Positions 1 to 8,338 are shown, counted from the stretch's first letter. The stretch: 64,000 bases of DNA from Saccharothrix sp. NRRL B-16348 (GCF_001280085.1 NZ_LGED01000024.1:62001-126000), one strand, 5' to 3'. Notes: generated from the sequence alone by a model not told the origin. Numbers and translations: made by a program.

Positions 1-1
1 C

Positions 2-907
2 GGCCACGACCTGTACGGCGCACCGGGCTGGACCATGCCGCTCTACAGCGAAGCCGCGATGTGGGCGTTCGCGTTCGCCCTCGGAGCCGCCCGCCGCGCC
101 GGACGGCCCGTGCGTCGACTGCTGATCGGATTGTGGTTCTCCGCCGCCGTGTCCGCCACCCTGGCGTTCCTGCACGGTGCCACCGCCGACGGCGGCAGCG
201 TCACCGACGGCGTCGTCATGGCCATCGTCGCGGTCGGCGGAGTGGTGGTGCACCAACTCGTGGACACCGCCGCCACCGCGCCGCCAGTGAAGCCGCGGCC
301 GACCCGTGAGCAGCGCGCCACGGCCCGGTTGCAGCGCCTGGCCGCGAAGCGGGTGCACGAGGTGCGCCGCGCCGCGCTGCGCCAGGCCGCCGCCGAGCTG
401 GCCGCCGACGGCACCGCCACCCTCGTACACCGGCCCGGCCTGGTCGAGCTGCGCCGCCGCTTCGGCCGTACGCGACTGGTCCCCACGACCGTGGCCGGCC
501 TGCCCGTCACCACCACCGGCGACGGCGTCGACAGCGTCGGCGACGCCCTGGCCGCCGAGATCGGCGAGTACCTGACCGCACTCCCGGCGCTGCCCGCACC
601 AAGCACCGACACCGCCGCGTCGACCCCCGCCGACCGGCCCGACACCACCGCCACGCGCGACGGCGCGCACCGGTCGGGAAATGCGGAAACGCCCGCCGCG
701 CCCGACGCCGCGAAGATCACGCGCTACATCGGCCGCACCCGCGCCGCCATCGACGGCGGCAGGTTGCCGGAACGGCCCTCGCAGACCGAGGTCCGCAAGT
801 TCCTGCGCTGCCGCTCCGAGGACGCCGCCGCCGTGCACCGCGCCCTGTTCCCCACCCGTAACGACGGCCCCGACGACGGCGGCACCCGCCAGGAGGTGAC
901 GGCATGA
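2..907 (+). CDS. AICE membrane protein, 5' partial (Spd/Tra-like by position)
   Basis: The frame is open to the left edge, so the true start probably lies before the window; the first ATG at 35 would cut into a continuous hydrophobic region. The visible N-terminal part (first ~85 residues) has about two to three hydrophobic segments, followed by an Arg/Ala-rich, probably cytosolic region and a C-terminal ~60-residue domain beginning near AAKITRYIGRTRAAI that looks helical and basic. The stop overlaps the start of the FtsK-like translocase gene (ATGA at 904-907), so the two are probably co-translated. I do not recognise the family. Its position before the translocase and its membrane segments suggest a spread or transfer-accessory protein, but this is inference. 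Confidence 0.6.
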   Translation, partial: GHDLYGAPGWTMPLYSEAAMWAFAFALGAARRAGRPVRRLLIGLWFSAAVSATLAFLHGATADGGSVTDGVVMAIVAVGGVVVHQLVDTAATAPPVKPRPTREQRATARLQRLAAKRVHEVRRAALRQAAAELAADGTATLVHRPGLVELRRRFGRTRLVPTTVAGLPVTTTGDGVDSVGDALAAEIGEYLTALPALPAPSTDTAASTPADRPDTTATRDGAHRSGNAETPAAPDAAKITRYIGRTRAAIDGGRLPERPSQTEVRKFLRCRSEDAAAVHRALFPTRNDGPDDGGTRQEVTA

Positions 908-3147
908 CCACCCCCCAGCACGAGCACGAGCGCGACGACGAGGACCGGGAGCGCACCAACGTGGTGCACCTGCCCGTGCGCCACGCCACCGCCACCCCGG
1001 ACACCGACGAGGTGGAGCCGGACGGGGCAGTGGTCGGGGAGCTGCTGACCGACGAGGAGTCCGCCGAGCTGGACCGCCGCATGGCGGCCCAGAACGCGGC
1101 ACGCACCGCCGCCGGTGCGGTGGTGGCCGTGGTGCGTCACGAGCGCACCCGCTCGGTTGTCCGTGCGGTGCGGCGCAACGCCGGGTACGCCGTCGCCGGT
1201 GCCCGCATCCGCCGCCAGGAGCGCCGCGCCCGCCGCAAGCACCTGGACCTCGAACAGGCCATCACCACCCTGCGCGTCAACGCCAAGTCCGCCGAGGACT
1301 TCCACGTCCTGCGGGAGCTTGAGGAGGTGTTGGAGCGGCGCCGGTCGGGTGCAGCCCAGCGCGGCCGGGAACGGCGCATCGAGATCCTGCGGTGGTCGGG
1401 CGGCGCGGTGCTGCTGCTGGCGTCGGGGCACGTGGTGTTCCTCGGGTTCTCCGCGGTGCAGACCGTGATCGGCGCGGCGTCGCTGACCGACCGGTGGAAC
1501 GGCATGGTCGATTTCTGGGCCACGGTGGTGGAGCTGTCCCCGGCCGGTGGTTACTGGTGGGCCTGGGCTATCGCGGGCGCGGGAACCTGGGCCGCGCGCA
1601 CCATCCCGGTTGGACGGGACCGTGGTGCGCTGCCGGTGTGGGCCGCCGACACGGGCCAGGCGACGCCCGCCGACGGGCGGGACATCGTGGTGGACGAGTC
1701 CGCGGTGCTCTCCGCGCTGCGCTACCTCGGTGGGCTGCCGCTGCTCAAGCAGGCGTTCAAGCAGGGCTGGGGAAGCAGCATCACGCCGACCTGGCTGCAA
1801 CTGCCGCACCGCGACGGCAACGGCGTGCGGATGCAACTCGTGCTACCGCGCGGCGTGCCGGTGGAGGAAATCGTCAAGCGCAAGACCACCTTCGCCCACA
1901 ACCTCTCCCGCCTGCCGGTGGAGGTGTGGCCCTCGGAGCCGAAGGACCGGGCCGGGGTGCTGGACCTGTGGGTGGCCGACCCCGGCGCGCTCTCCGGACC
2001 GGTGGACCCGTGGCCGCTGCTGGCCGAGGAGGGGGCGACGGACTACTTCGCCGCCCTGCCGGTCGGGGTGAACATCCGGGGCGAGGTGGTGCGGGCGCAG
2101 TTGTTCGAGAAGAACTACGCCGCCGCCGGGGTGATGGGGTCGGGCAAGTCGAGCATGTTCATCACGTTGGTGGCGGGCGCGGTGCTGGACCCGCTGGTGG
2201 ACGTGGACGTGTTCGTCCTGGCGGAGAACTTCGACTACGAACCGCTCAAGCCGCGGCTGCGCACCCTGCGCACCGGCGCGGACCCCGGCACCGTCCGGGC
2301 CTGCCTGGACACCCTGCGCGCCCTCTACGCCGATCTCGACGTGCGCGGCAAGGCGCTGCGGGAGCACAAGGAACGCAAGGTCAACCGCAAGGTCGCCGAG
2401 AAGGACCACCGGCTGCGCCCCCGAGTGGTGGTCATCGACGAGTGCCAGGCGCTGTTCATGGACGACGAGCACGGAGAGGAGGCCATGGACGTGGTCACCA
2501 AGCTGATCAGCGCCGCCCGCAAGTACGCCGTCACCCTGATGTTCGCCACCCCCGAAGCCTCCACCGCGTCGCTGCCGCGCAAGGTCATGGCGGTCACCTC
2601 GTGCAAGGCGTGCTTCGCCATCGGCGACCAGCAGTCCAACGACGCCATCCTCGGCACCGGCAGCTACAAGGCCGGCATCTCCGCCGTGTCGTTGGAGCCG
2701 GCCACCGACGAGTCCCCCGGCGACGTGGGCACCGCCATGGTGCGCGGCATCATGGCCAAGCCCGGCCTGCTGCGCGGCTTCTACCTCACCGCCGAGGAAC
2801 TCGCTGAGGTCACCGACCGCGCCATGGACCTGCGAGACGGTCACGTCCCCGCGACCACCGGCGACGACGACCAGCCGGAGGAAGTCGACTTCCTCACCGA
2901 CCTGGCCCGCGTCCTGACCGGCCGCAAGCACCTGCGCACCGCGGAAGTGCTCAGCGCCCTGGCCGCCCTGCGTCCCGACCACTACGGCAAGTGGACCAGC
3001 AAGACCCTCGCCGCCGCCCTGGCCGAGGTCGGCGTGCCCATCGTCAAGCGCGACAGCGGACAGAGCGCCGTGGACACCAACGACGTCACCGAAGCAGTCA
3101 CGATGCGTGACATCGAGAACGGCGCGGACACCGACGACGAGAGCTAG
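904..3147 (+). CDS. FtsK/SpoIIIE-type DNA translocase (TraB/TraSA-like conjugation protein)
   Basis: This 747-residue protein is the probable single-protein motor that moves double-stranded element DNA between mycelial cells. The N-terminal 110 residues are charged. Two hydrophobic segments follow, about residues 162-190 and 205-232, which would anchor it in the membrane. The C-terminal half is a P-loop motor domain with Walker A GVMGSGKSS near residue 409 and Walker B VVVIDECQ near residue 508. The last ~90 residues could form a winged-helix-like DNA-recognition part, as in TraB proteins that bind clt sites. AICEs use such FtsK-like proteins in place of a type IV secretion system, and no relaxase is visible, which fits. 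It overlaps the previous gene by 4 bp. Confidence 0.85.
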   Translation: MTTPQHEHERDDEDRERTNVVHLPVRHATATPDTDEVEPDGAVVGELLTDEESAELDRRMAAQNAARTAAGAVVAVVRHERTRSVVRAVRRNAGYAVAGARIRRQERRARRKHLDLEQAITTLRVNAKSAEDFHVLRELEEVLERRRSGAAQRGRERRIEILRWSGGAVLLLASGHVVFLGFSAVQTVIGAASLTDRWNGMVDFWATVVELSPAGGYWWAWAIAGAGTWAARTIPVGRDRGALPVWAADTGQATPADGRDIVVDESAVLSALRYLGGLPLLKQAFKQGWGSSITPTWLQLPHRDGNGVRMQLVLPRGVPVEEIVKRKTTFAHNLSRLPVEVWPSEPKDRAGVLDLWVADPGALSGPVDPWPLLAEEGATDYFAALPVGVNIRGEVVRAQLFEKNYAAAGVMGSGKSSMFITLVAGAVLDPLVDVDVFVLAENFDYEPLKPRLRTLRTGADPGTVRACLDTLRALYADLDVRGKALREHKERKVNRKVAEKDHRLRPRVVVIDECQALFMDDEHGEEAMDVVTKLISAARKYAVTLMFATPEASTASLPRKVMAVTSCKACFAIGDQQSNDAILGTGSYKAGISAVSLEPATDESPGDVGTAMVRGIMAKPGLLRGFYLTAEELAEVTDRAMDLRDGHVPATTGDDDQPEEVDFLTDLARVLTGRKHLRTAEVLSALAALRPDHYGKWTSKTLAAALAEVGVPIVKRDSGQSAVDTNDVTEAVTMRDIENGADTDDES

Positions 3148-3175
3148 AACCCCACGCGGAAGCGCCAGGGAAGCA

Positions 3176-3224
3176 GCCGGGGGAGCAGCGAGACCCAGGG
3201 GAATTCCCCTGACTGCTCCCCGGC
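3176..3224. repeat. Nested palindromes downstream of the translocase gene
   Basis: The 290-bp gap 3148-3437 holds no gene. It contains an outer inverted repeat (GCCGGGGGAGCAG at 3176-3188 against CTGCTCCCCGGC at 3213-3224, one base unmatched) that encloses a perfect 14-bp palindrome AGGGGAATTCCCCT at 3197-3210. Short AGACC/GACCAC motifs recur at 3191-3290. This may be a terminator of the transfer operon, or part of a cis-acting transfer locus (clt), which AICEs and Streptomyces plasmids often carry near traB. The clt reading is speculative. Confidence 0.45.
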
Positions 3225-3437
3225 CACCTTCCCCGCTTCCACCAGCCAAGACCACCACCAGGGAAGACCCACACGGCAGGACCACGACCAGCCGAAACCC
3301 CGGAAACGCCGGTCCTGCTCCCCTGACGACTTCCTCCCCGCACCGCTCGACACCACCGCGCCGGCACCCCGTCACACCGCCCGCGCGTCGACCCCGCACG
3401 CACACACACCGTCACACACAGTCACAGGAGCGACCTC

Positions 3438-3614
3438 ATGGCACAGCAGGTGATGCATCGCGGCAAGCGCAGTTGGTGGAACGGCGACGTCACGACCCTG
3501 TGCGGCCTGCTCATCCCCGACGACCGCGCCGCAAGCGTCTGGTTCCCCTCCCTGTCCGGCAACAAGCGCTGCCCGACCTGCGAATCCGTCCACCGGTCCG
3601 GCCAACGCCGCTGA
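3438..3614 (+). CDS. Small AICE protein, 58 aa, CPTC motif
   Basis: The ATG at 3438 has a good ribosome site, AGGAG at 3426-3430, seven bases upstream. The product is 58 residues and basic (pI likely high), with tryptophans in RSWWNGD near residues 11-17, a single cysteine in TTLCGLL and a CPTC pair near residues 45-48. Three cysteines plus a histidine near the C terminus could bind zinc. It lies alone between the translocase gene and the replication genes, with 290 bp before and 81 bp after it. I do not recognise the family. Coding is supported by the ribosome site, strong GC bias at third positions and the intact frame. A role in transfer or replication control is only a guess. Confidence 0.65.
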   Translation: MAQQVMHRGKRSWWNGDVTTLCGLLIPDDRAASVWFPSLSGNKRCPTCESVHRSGQRR

Positions 3615-3695
3615 CCTCGTCAGGGCCGGTCGCACCGGGGACATGACCGACCCATGTCCCCGGCGCGACCGGCTCCCCGTCCTAAGGAGACAGAC

Positions 3696-4577
3696 ATGTC
3701 CCGTCGTGCCCGTCTGCTGTCCTCCGCGTTGGCGACCGCCGCCCTGGGTTGGCCTGTCTTCCCGCTTGTGCCCGGCGGCAAGACACCCGCCGTGCGCGAC
3801 TGGGAGCAGCGCGCCACCACCGATCCGGATCGAATCCGCCGCTGCTGGGACAGCGGGCCCTACAACATCGGGTTGGCCACCGGTCGGGCCGGGCTGGTCG
3901 TGGTGGACCTGGACACCGCCAAGCCCGACAAGCCCGAACCGGACGGCTTCCGGCACGGCTCGGAAGTGCTCGCCCTCCTCGCCGACGACAGGGGCGAGGA
4001 ACTGCCCACCGACACCCGCGCCGTGTCCACAGTGTCTGGTGGCCTGCACCTGTACTTCACCGCTCCGACCGATGCGGAGTACCGCAACACGATCCGCAGG
4101 GCCGGGCCGCTCATCGACAGCCGGGCGGGCGGCGGCTACGTCGTGGCGGTCGGGTCGGTCGTGAACGGCCGCGGCTACGAGCTGGCGCACGACGTGCCAC
4201 CGGTGCCCTTGCCGGGGTGGTTGGCCACGCTGCTGCGCCCCGCGCCGCTGCCCGCCACACCGAGCGCGCCCGTGGCGCTGCGTGGCGCGGTCGGTGACCG
4301 ACGTGGCCGGTACTTGCGTGCCGCCATCGCGGCCGAGGTTGCCCGCGTCGAAGGCGCACCGTCCGGTCAACGCAACTTCGCCCTCTACAGCGCCGCCGTC
4401 GCCCTCGGACAGCTCGTAGCCGGTGGTGCGCTGACCGAGGACGAAGTGCGCGACGTGCTCAGCCACGCCGCCGCCGGGCACATCGCGGTCAATGCCTACA
4501 GCCACCACACGGCGGAACAGACCATCACCAGCGGCTTGCGCAAGGGCGCGTCCCGGCCCCGGCAGGTGGCCGCATGA
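3696..4577 (+). CDS. Bifunctional DNA primase/polymerase (Prim-Pol domain) replication protein
   Basis: The start chosen is ATG 3696, which has AAGGAG at 3684-3689; an upstream in-frame ATG at 3654 has no such site. The 293-residue product begins with the typical Prim-Pol opening (GWPVFPLVPGGKTP near residues 18-31, then NIGLATG) and has the acidic catalytic motif VVVDLDT near residues 68-74, SGGLHLYF near 114-121 and DSRAGGGYVVAVGS near 140-153. These are the metal-binding and nucleotide-binding motifs of archaeo-eukaryotic-type primases in mobile elements. The protein stops after the primase and a short helical region, without a helicase domain; the separate AAA ATPase at 5401 may supply that function. 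Its stop overlaps the next start (ATGA, 4574-4577). Confidence 0.88.
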   Translation: MSRRARLLSSALATAALGWPVFPLVPGGKTPAVRDWEQRATTDPDRIRRCWDSGPYNIGLATGRAGLVVVDLDTAKPDKPEPDGFRHGSEVLALLADDRGEELPTDTRAVSTVSGGLHLYFTAPTDAEYRNTIRRAGPLIDSRAGGGYVVAVGSVVNGRGYELAHDVPPVPLPGWLATLLRPAPLPATPSAPVALRGAVGDRRGRYLRAAIAAEVARVEGAPSGQRNFALYSAAVALGQLVAGGALTEDEVRDVLSHAAAGHIAVNAYSHHTAEQTITSGLRKGASRPRQVAA

Positions 4578-5404
4578 AAGCCCGGTTTCTTCTGGGTAGC
4601 CACCAACCCGGTTGGCTCTCCACAGCAGGGGTGCCGCTGTTCGTCTCCGACACCCGGCTACGCCGTTACAAGACGCTGCCCCGGGCAGCTGCCCCGTGGG
4701 CGCTGGACTCCGGCGGCTTCACCCAGCTTCAGCAGTGCGGACAGTGGACCGTGTCACCACGGGAGTATGTGGCCCGGGTACGGCGCTACCGCGACGAGAT
4801 CGGACACATGGAGTGGTGCGCGCCGCAGGACTGGATGTGCGAACCGATCGTCATCTCCGGAGGCCGGGCCGGACGAATGTTCTTCGTCGGCACCGGACTG
4901 TCGGTGATCGAGCACCAACGGCGCACCGTGGACAACGCGGTGGAGCTGACGATGCTCGCCCCGGAACTGCCCTGGCGCAGGGTGGTGCAGGGCGAGACCG
5001 GCGACGACTACGAACGCTGTCACGACCTCTACGACCGCGCCGGAATCGACCTGACCCGTGAACCGCTCGTGGGACTCGGGTCGGTGTGCCGACGACAGGG
5101 CACCCGCGAAGCCCACGACATCATCCGACGTTTGCGCGCTCGCGGCATAACCCGCCTGCACGGCTTCGGAGTCAAAACCCTGGGTCTACGCCGTTACGGA
5201 CACTTGCTCACCTCTGCGGACTCGCTGGCCTGGTCGGAAGACGCCCGCCGCAAGAAGCGCCCGGTGTGCGGCACCGTCCACCCCCGTGGTGGCAAGAACT
5301 GCGCCAACTGCCTGCCCTACGCCCTGCAATGGCGCACCCGCCTACTCACCGACACCCAGCCGCGTCCGCAGCTGCGGCTGTTCGACATCGGAGAAGCAGC
5401 ATGA
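4574..5404 (+). CDS. tRNA-guanine transglycosylase / DpdA-like protein
   Basis: This 276-residue protein resembles the TGT superfamily, which exchanges guanine for a 7-deazaguanine in tRNA (TGT, QueTGT) or DNA (DpdA). Visible TGT-like motifs are WALDSGGF (residues 42-49, matching the DSGGFQ active-site loop), APQDWMCEP (83-91), a GLGSVC loop (167-172), HGFGVK (196-201) and SADSLAW (214-220), where the aspartate would match the nucleophile. Cysteines CGT...C..C at 232-246, with a histidine at 236, could bind zinc. It is shorter than canonical bacterial TGT (about 370 aa) and much shorter than the DpdA of dpd islands. It is nested by 4-bp overlaps between the primase and AAA genes, so it is part of the replication operon. 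No preQ0 synthesis or DpdB gene is visible. DNA or tRNA substrate is unknown. Confidence 0.72.
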   Translation: MKARFLLGSHQPGWLSTAGVPLFVSDTRLRRYKTLPRAAAPWALDSGGFTQLQQCGQWTVSPREYVARVRRYRDEIGHMEWCAPQDWMCEPIVISGGRAGRMFFVGTGLSVIEHQRRTVDNAVELTMLAPELPWRRVVQGETGDDYERCHDLYDRAGIDLTREPLVGLGSVCRRQGTREAHDIIRRLRARGITRLHGFGVKTLGLRRYGHLLTSADSLAWSEDARRKKRPVCGTVHPRGGKNCANCLPYALQWRTRLLTDTQPRPQLRLFDIGEAA

Positions 5405-6360
5405 CCACTACGCCGTCGGGCGAGCGCGACCCGTTCGCCGACGCCTGGACCGCAGACAAGCTCATGGCCGCTGACTTCCCCGACCCGAAGTGGGCCGTTC
5501 CCGGTGTGCTGTGCGAAGGGGTCACGCTGTTGGCGGGGCCGCCTAAGGTCGGCAAGTCGTGGATGTCGCTCGGGTTGGGGCTGTCCATCGCGTCCGGCAA
5601 GCCCGCGTTCGGCACGGTCGACACCGGTCCCGCCGCCCCCGTGCTCTACCTCGCGTTGGAGGACACCGCCCGCCGGCTCAAGACCCGTATGGGCAAGATG
5701 CTCGGCGACCAGCCCGCGCCGCACCTGCTGACCCTGGTCACCGAGTGCCCGCCACTCCCGCAAGGGGGAGACACGGCCATCGCCGGATGGCTGCGCGGCA
5801 ACCCGGCCGCGCGCCTGGTGGTTATCGACGTGTTCGCCAAGGTCCGCGGCTCCGCTCCGGCCGGTGTCCAGCAGTACGACGCGGATTACCTGGCAGTTGG
5901 GCGGGCCAAGCGGATCGCGGACCACTTCGGCGTGGCGGTCGTGCTCGTCCACCACGTCCGCAAGGCCACGCACGAAGACTTCCTGGCCACCGTGTCCGGC
6001 ACCAACGGCATCGCCGGTGCGGCCGATGCCGTGTTGGTGCTCGAACGCGGACGCAACAACGCCGACGGCGTTCTGCACATCACCGGCCGCGACGTGGAAG
6101 AGGCCGATCACGCGCTGAGTTTCAACCCGGACAATGGCGCGTGGACCATGCTAGAAGGTCCCGCCGTCGACCACACGGCAAGCGACACCCGGCGAACCAT
6201 CCTGTTCTACCTGCGCGAAAACAGCGGCAGCACGCCCGCCCAAATCGCCACCGGAACCGGGTTGGACGCCGGAAACACGCGCAAGACCTGCCAGCGGATG
6301 CACGAAGCCGGCCAACTCACCCGCGATGGCACCGGCCGGTACTTCGCGCCGCTGCTGTGA
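5401..6360 (+). CDS. RepA-like AAA/RecA-fold ATPase (replicative helicase type)
   Basis: The ATG at 5401 overlaps the preceding stop (ATGA); the longer open frame upstream is not needed. The 319-residue product has the RepA/AAA_25 layout: an opening segment ending PKWAVPGVLCEGVTLLAGPPKVGKS (Walker A near residues 46-53), VLYLALED (81-88), Walker B RLVVIDVFAK (138-147), the sensor strand VLVHHVRK (181-188), and a C-terminal winged-helix-like region from about residue 250 (TRRTILFYLRENSG, QIATGTGL). RepA-family ATPases are hexameric replicative helicases of plasmids such as RSF1010. Together with the Prim-Pol gene it probably makes the element's replication module. The tandem repeat region follows directly. 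Confidence 0.85.
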   Translation: MTTTPSGERDPFADAWTADKLMAADFPDPKWAVPGVLCEGVTLLAGPPKVGKSWMSLGLGLSIASGKPAFGTVDTGPAAPVLYLALEDTARRLKTRMGKMLGDQPAPHLLTLVTECPPLPQGGDTAIAGWLRGNPAARLVVIDVFAKVRGSAPAGVQQYDADYLAVGRAKRIADHFGVAVVLVHHVRKATHEDFLATVSGTNGIAGAADAVLVLERGRNNADGVLHITGRDVEEADHALSFNPDNGAWTMLEGPAVDHTASDTRRTILFYLRENSGSTPAQIATGTGLDAGNTRKTCQRMHEAGQLTRDGTGRYFAPLL

Positions 6361-6365
6361 CTTCG

Positions 6366-6609
6366 GGTGGGACAGGTGGACAGGTCAGGTGCTGTCCCAC
6401 CTGTCCCTCTGTCCCTCTACACCGCCTGACCTGCGGTAACAGCAGGGACAGGGTGCCCCTCCGCCTGTCCCTGCCTGTCCCTCTCGACCAGGTGGGACAG
6501 GTGGACACGCCAAGTGCTGTCCCACCTGTCCCTCTGTCCCTCCACGTCGTCTGACCTGCAGTAACAGCAGGGACAGGGTGCCCCTCCGCCTGTCCCTGCC
6601 TGTCCCTCT
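6366..6609. repeat. Two tandem copies (125-bp period) of a CTGTCCC-rich element; candidate origin or control region
   Basis: Copy 1 is 6366-6484 and copy 2 is 6491-6609, with every matched landmark 125 bp apart and only a few base differences. Each copy contains a perfect inverted repeat GGTGGGACA/TGTCCCACC, a second one formed by CAGGGACAG and CTGTCCCTG, and several direct CTGTCCC heptamers on one or other strand. The region has no gene; the minus-strand frames across it are low-complexity shadows. It sits between the replication ATPase gene and xis, so it could be an iteron origin for the Rep proteins, the xis/int operator, or both. Confidence 0.8.
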
Positions 6610-6634
6610 GTTCCAATGCGCGAAAGGGCTCCAC

Positions 6635-6820
6635 ATGAGCGCACGCACTTGGCTGACCGTCGAGGAATTTTGCGCCGAACTGAACATCGCCCGGTCCACG
6701 TTCAACGACTGGCGGGCAAAGGGACGCGCCCCGATCGTCCGCAAGCTCCCTAACGGCAAACTGCGACTGGAACGGGCAGACATCAAATCCTGGTACGACT
6801 CACTTGCTGAGGCTGCCTGA
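6635..6820 (+). CDS. xis: Excisionase (MerR-like HTH, Xis)
   Basis: The start at 6635 is preceded by GAAAGGG at 6622-6628; the longer frame from 6578 would run into the repeat. The 61-residue product has the usual AICE Xis pattern: WLTVEEFCAELNIARSTFNDWRAKG (helix-turn-helix, about residues 5-29) and a wing with PNGKLRLERADIKSWYDS. Such proteins bend DNA at att sites and steer the integrase toward excision. Its stop overlaps the integrase start by one base (TGATG, 6818-6822), so the two are translationally coupled. Confidence 0.9.
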   Translation: MSARTWLTVEEFCAELNIARSTFNDWRAKGRAPIVRKLPNGKLRLERADIKSWYDSLAEAA

Positions 6821-8223
6821 TGAACACGTCCACACGGGTGCGAGTCTGGCAGATCGGCGCTCCGTATGTAGGTAAGCGCAAAACGACGTACAAGGTGCGG
6901 TGGACGGTGGACGGCAACCCGTTCACCGAACCGTGCTCGACCAAAGCGCTCGCTGACGCGTTCAGGTCCAAGCTGGTGTCGGCGACAACCGACGGTGTTC
7001 CTTTCGATGTCGAGTCGGGCCTTCCAGTCACGATGGTGCGCAAGGCGGAGGTTGCGCGGCGATCGTGGTTCGACTTCGCGTGCGGTTATGTGGACCGGAT
7101 GTGGGACGAGTCGTCGCCAGGGCAGCGCAAGACGGTGGCGGACACCCTGACGCCCATCACGTTGGCTTTGGTCTCGCACGAACGCGGTGCGCCGTTGGAA
7201 GCAGCCATCAGGGCCGCGCTACGGGTGGCGTTCAACACCCGTCGACGCGGTCAGGGCCAATCGGAGGAAGTAGCGGCGGTGTTCGCGTGGCTTTCCCGGA
7301 ACACGGTGTCGGTTGGCGACCTGGCGGACCCTGCGGTGTTCCGTGGCCTGTTGGCGAGGATCGAGAAGAAGCGGGACGGTTCGCGTGCCGCAGCGAACAC
7401 CATCCGGTTGCGGAGAATCACGCTGGGAAGCGCACTGGACTACGCGGTGGAGAAGAAGTTGTTGGATACCAATCCGGCGAAGGAGGTGACCAGCAAGAGG
7501 CGTCGGAGCGTGGTTCACCAGGTGGACCGGCGATCGGTGGCCAACCCGGTCCAGTTCCGCACGGTACTGCGTGAGGTGGCGGGAATCGGACGAACGGGCG
7601 GCAAGCTGGTCGCGTTCTTCGGTGCGATCTACCACGCCGCTCTGCGCCCGGAGGAGGCGTTGAGCCTGCGTGACACCGATCTGGAACTACCGCCCCGAAG
7701 CTGGGATCGGAAGCGGCAACGGTGGACGGTGTCCGAGTGGGGCAGCATCCACCTCACCCGCGCGGCACCGGAGATGAGTGCGGCCTGGACCGACAGTGGC
7801 CGCCCGAACGAGGAACGGGGGTTGAAGCACCGCGAGCAAGGACAGGGCCGCACGGTGCCGCTTTCCCCCGAGTTGGCGTTGCTGCTGCACGAGCACTTGA
7901 CCGCGTTCGGCACCGGGGCGGGCGGACAGCTGTTCGTAGCCGAACGCGGCGGGCGCATCGGCAGCTCCACCTACTGCCGCGTGTGGGAGGCAGCGCGCAC
8001 CGCGGCTTTCACGGCCGAGGTCGCCAGGTCACCCCTGGCCAAGCGTCCGTATGACCTCCGTCACGCCTGTGTGTCGATGTGGCTCAACGCGGGCGTAGAA
8101 GCGCCGCGCGTCGCCGAGTGGGCTGGTCACAGCGTGGCCGTGCTCATGCGGGTTTACGCCAAGTGCATCGACGGTGGGGAGCTGACGGCCCGTGCGCGGG
8201 TCCTGGCCGCGCTGGGCGGCTGA
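6820..8223 (+). CDS. int: Tyrosine recombinase (AICE integrase)
   Basis: This 467-residue protein should catalyse site-specific integration at tRNA-Tyr. The N-terminal ~60 residues look like an arm-type DNA-binding domain, residues ~80-220 like the core-binding domain, and the catalytic domain holds the conserved residues: Arg276 in HAALRPEEALSL, Arg414 within DLRHACVSMWL (the H-x-x-R box is here written RHAC), His437 in EWAGHSVAVLMRVYAKC and the nucleophile Tyr446. Length and motifs match AICE integrases such as those of SLP1 and pSAM2. It is the last gene of the element and points at the tRNA gene. Confidence 0.95.
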   Translation: MNTSTRVRVWQIGAPYVGKRKTTYKVRWTVDGNPFTEPCSTKALADAFRSKLVSATTDGVPFDVESGLPVTMVRKAEVARRSWFDFACGYVDRMWDESSPGQRKTVADTLTPITLALVSHERGAPLEAAIRAALRVAFNTRRRGQGQSEEVAAVFAWLSRNTVSVGDLADPAVFRGLLARIEKKRDGSRAAANTIRLRRITLGSALDYAVEKKLLDTNPAKEVTSKRRRSVVHQVDRRSVANPVQFRTVLREVAGIGRTGGKLVAFFGAIYHAALRPEEALSLRDTDLELPPRSWDRKRQRWTVSEWGSIHLTRAAPEMSAAWTDSGRPNEERGLKHREQGQGRTVPLSPELALLLHEHLTAFGTGAGGQLFVAERGGRIGSSTYCRVWEAARTAAFTAEVARSPLAKRPYDLRHACVSMWLNAGVEAPRVAEWAGHSVAVLMRVYAKCIDGGELTARARVLAALGG

Positions 8224-8294
8224 AAACTTGGACGTGCCCTGGACGTAACCAGCCGTAGAGAGCCGGTCCCGCCCGGACACAGCCGTATGACACG

Positions 8295-8338
8295 AGAAAG
8301 CCCCCGTGACCTGTTGTTCCTGGTCACGGGGGCTTTCT
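8295..8338. terminator. Perfect 17-bp hairpin between int and tRNA-Tyr
   Basis: AGAAAGCCCCCGTGACC (8295-8311) pairs with GGTCACGGGGGCTTTCT (8322-8338) around a 10-base loop. It lies between two convergent transcription units (int on plus, tRNA-Tyr on minus) and can serve both. The T tracts are short (CTTTCT/AGAAAG on either side). Confidence 0.85.

Noticed and set aside
724..1836. Large minus-strand frames opposite the AICE transfer genes
   Set aside because: They are antisense shadows of high-GC coding sequence; the plus-strand proteins have clear motifs.
6317..6644. Minus-strand open frames across the tandem repeat
   Set aside because: They are low-complexity products of the repeat itself, lack ribosome sites and duplicate each other at the 125-bp period.
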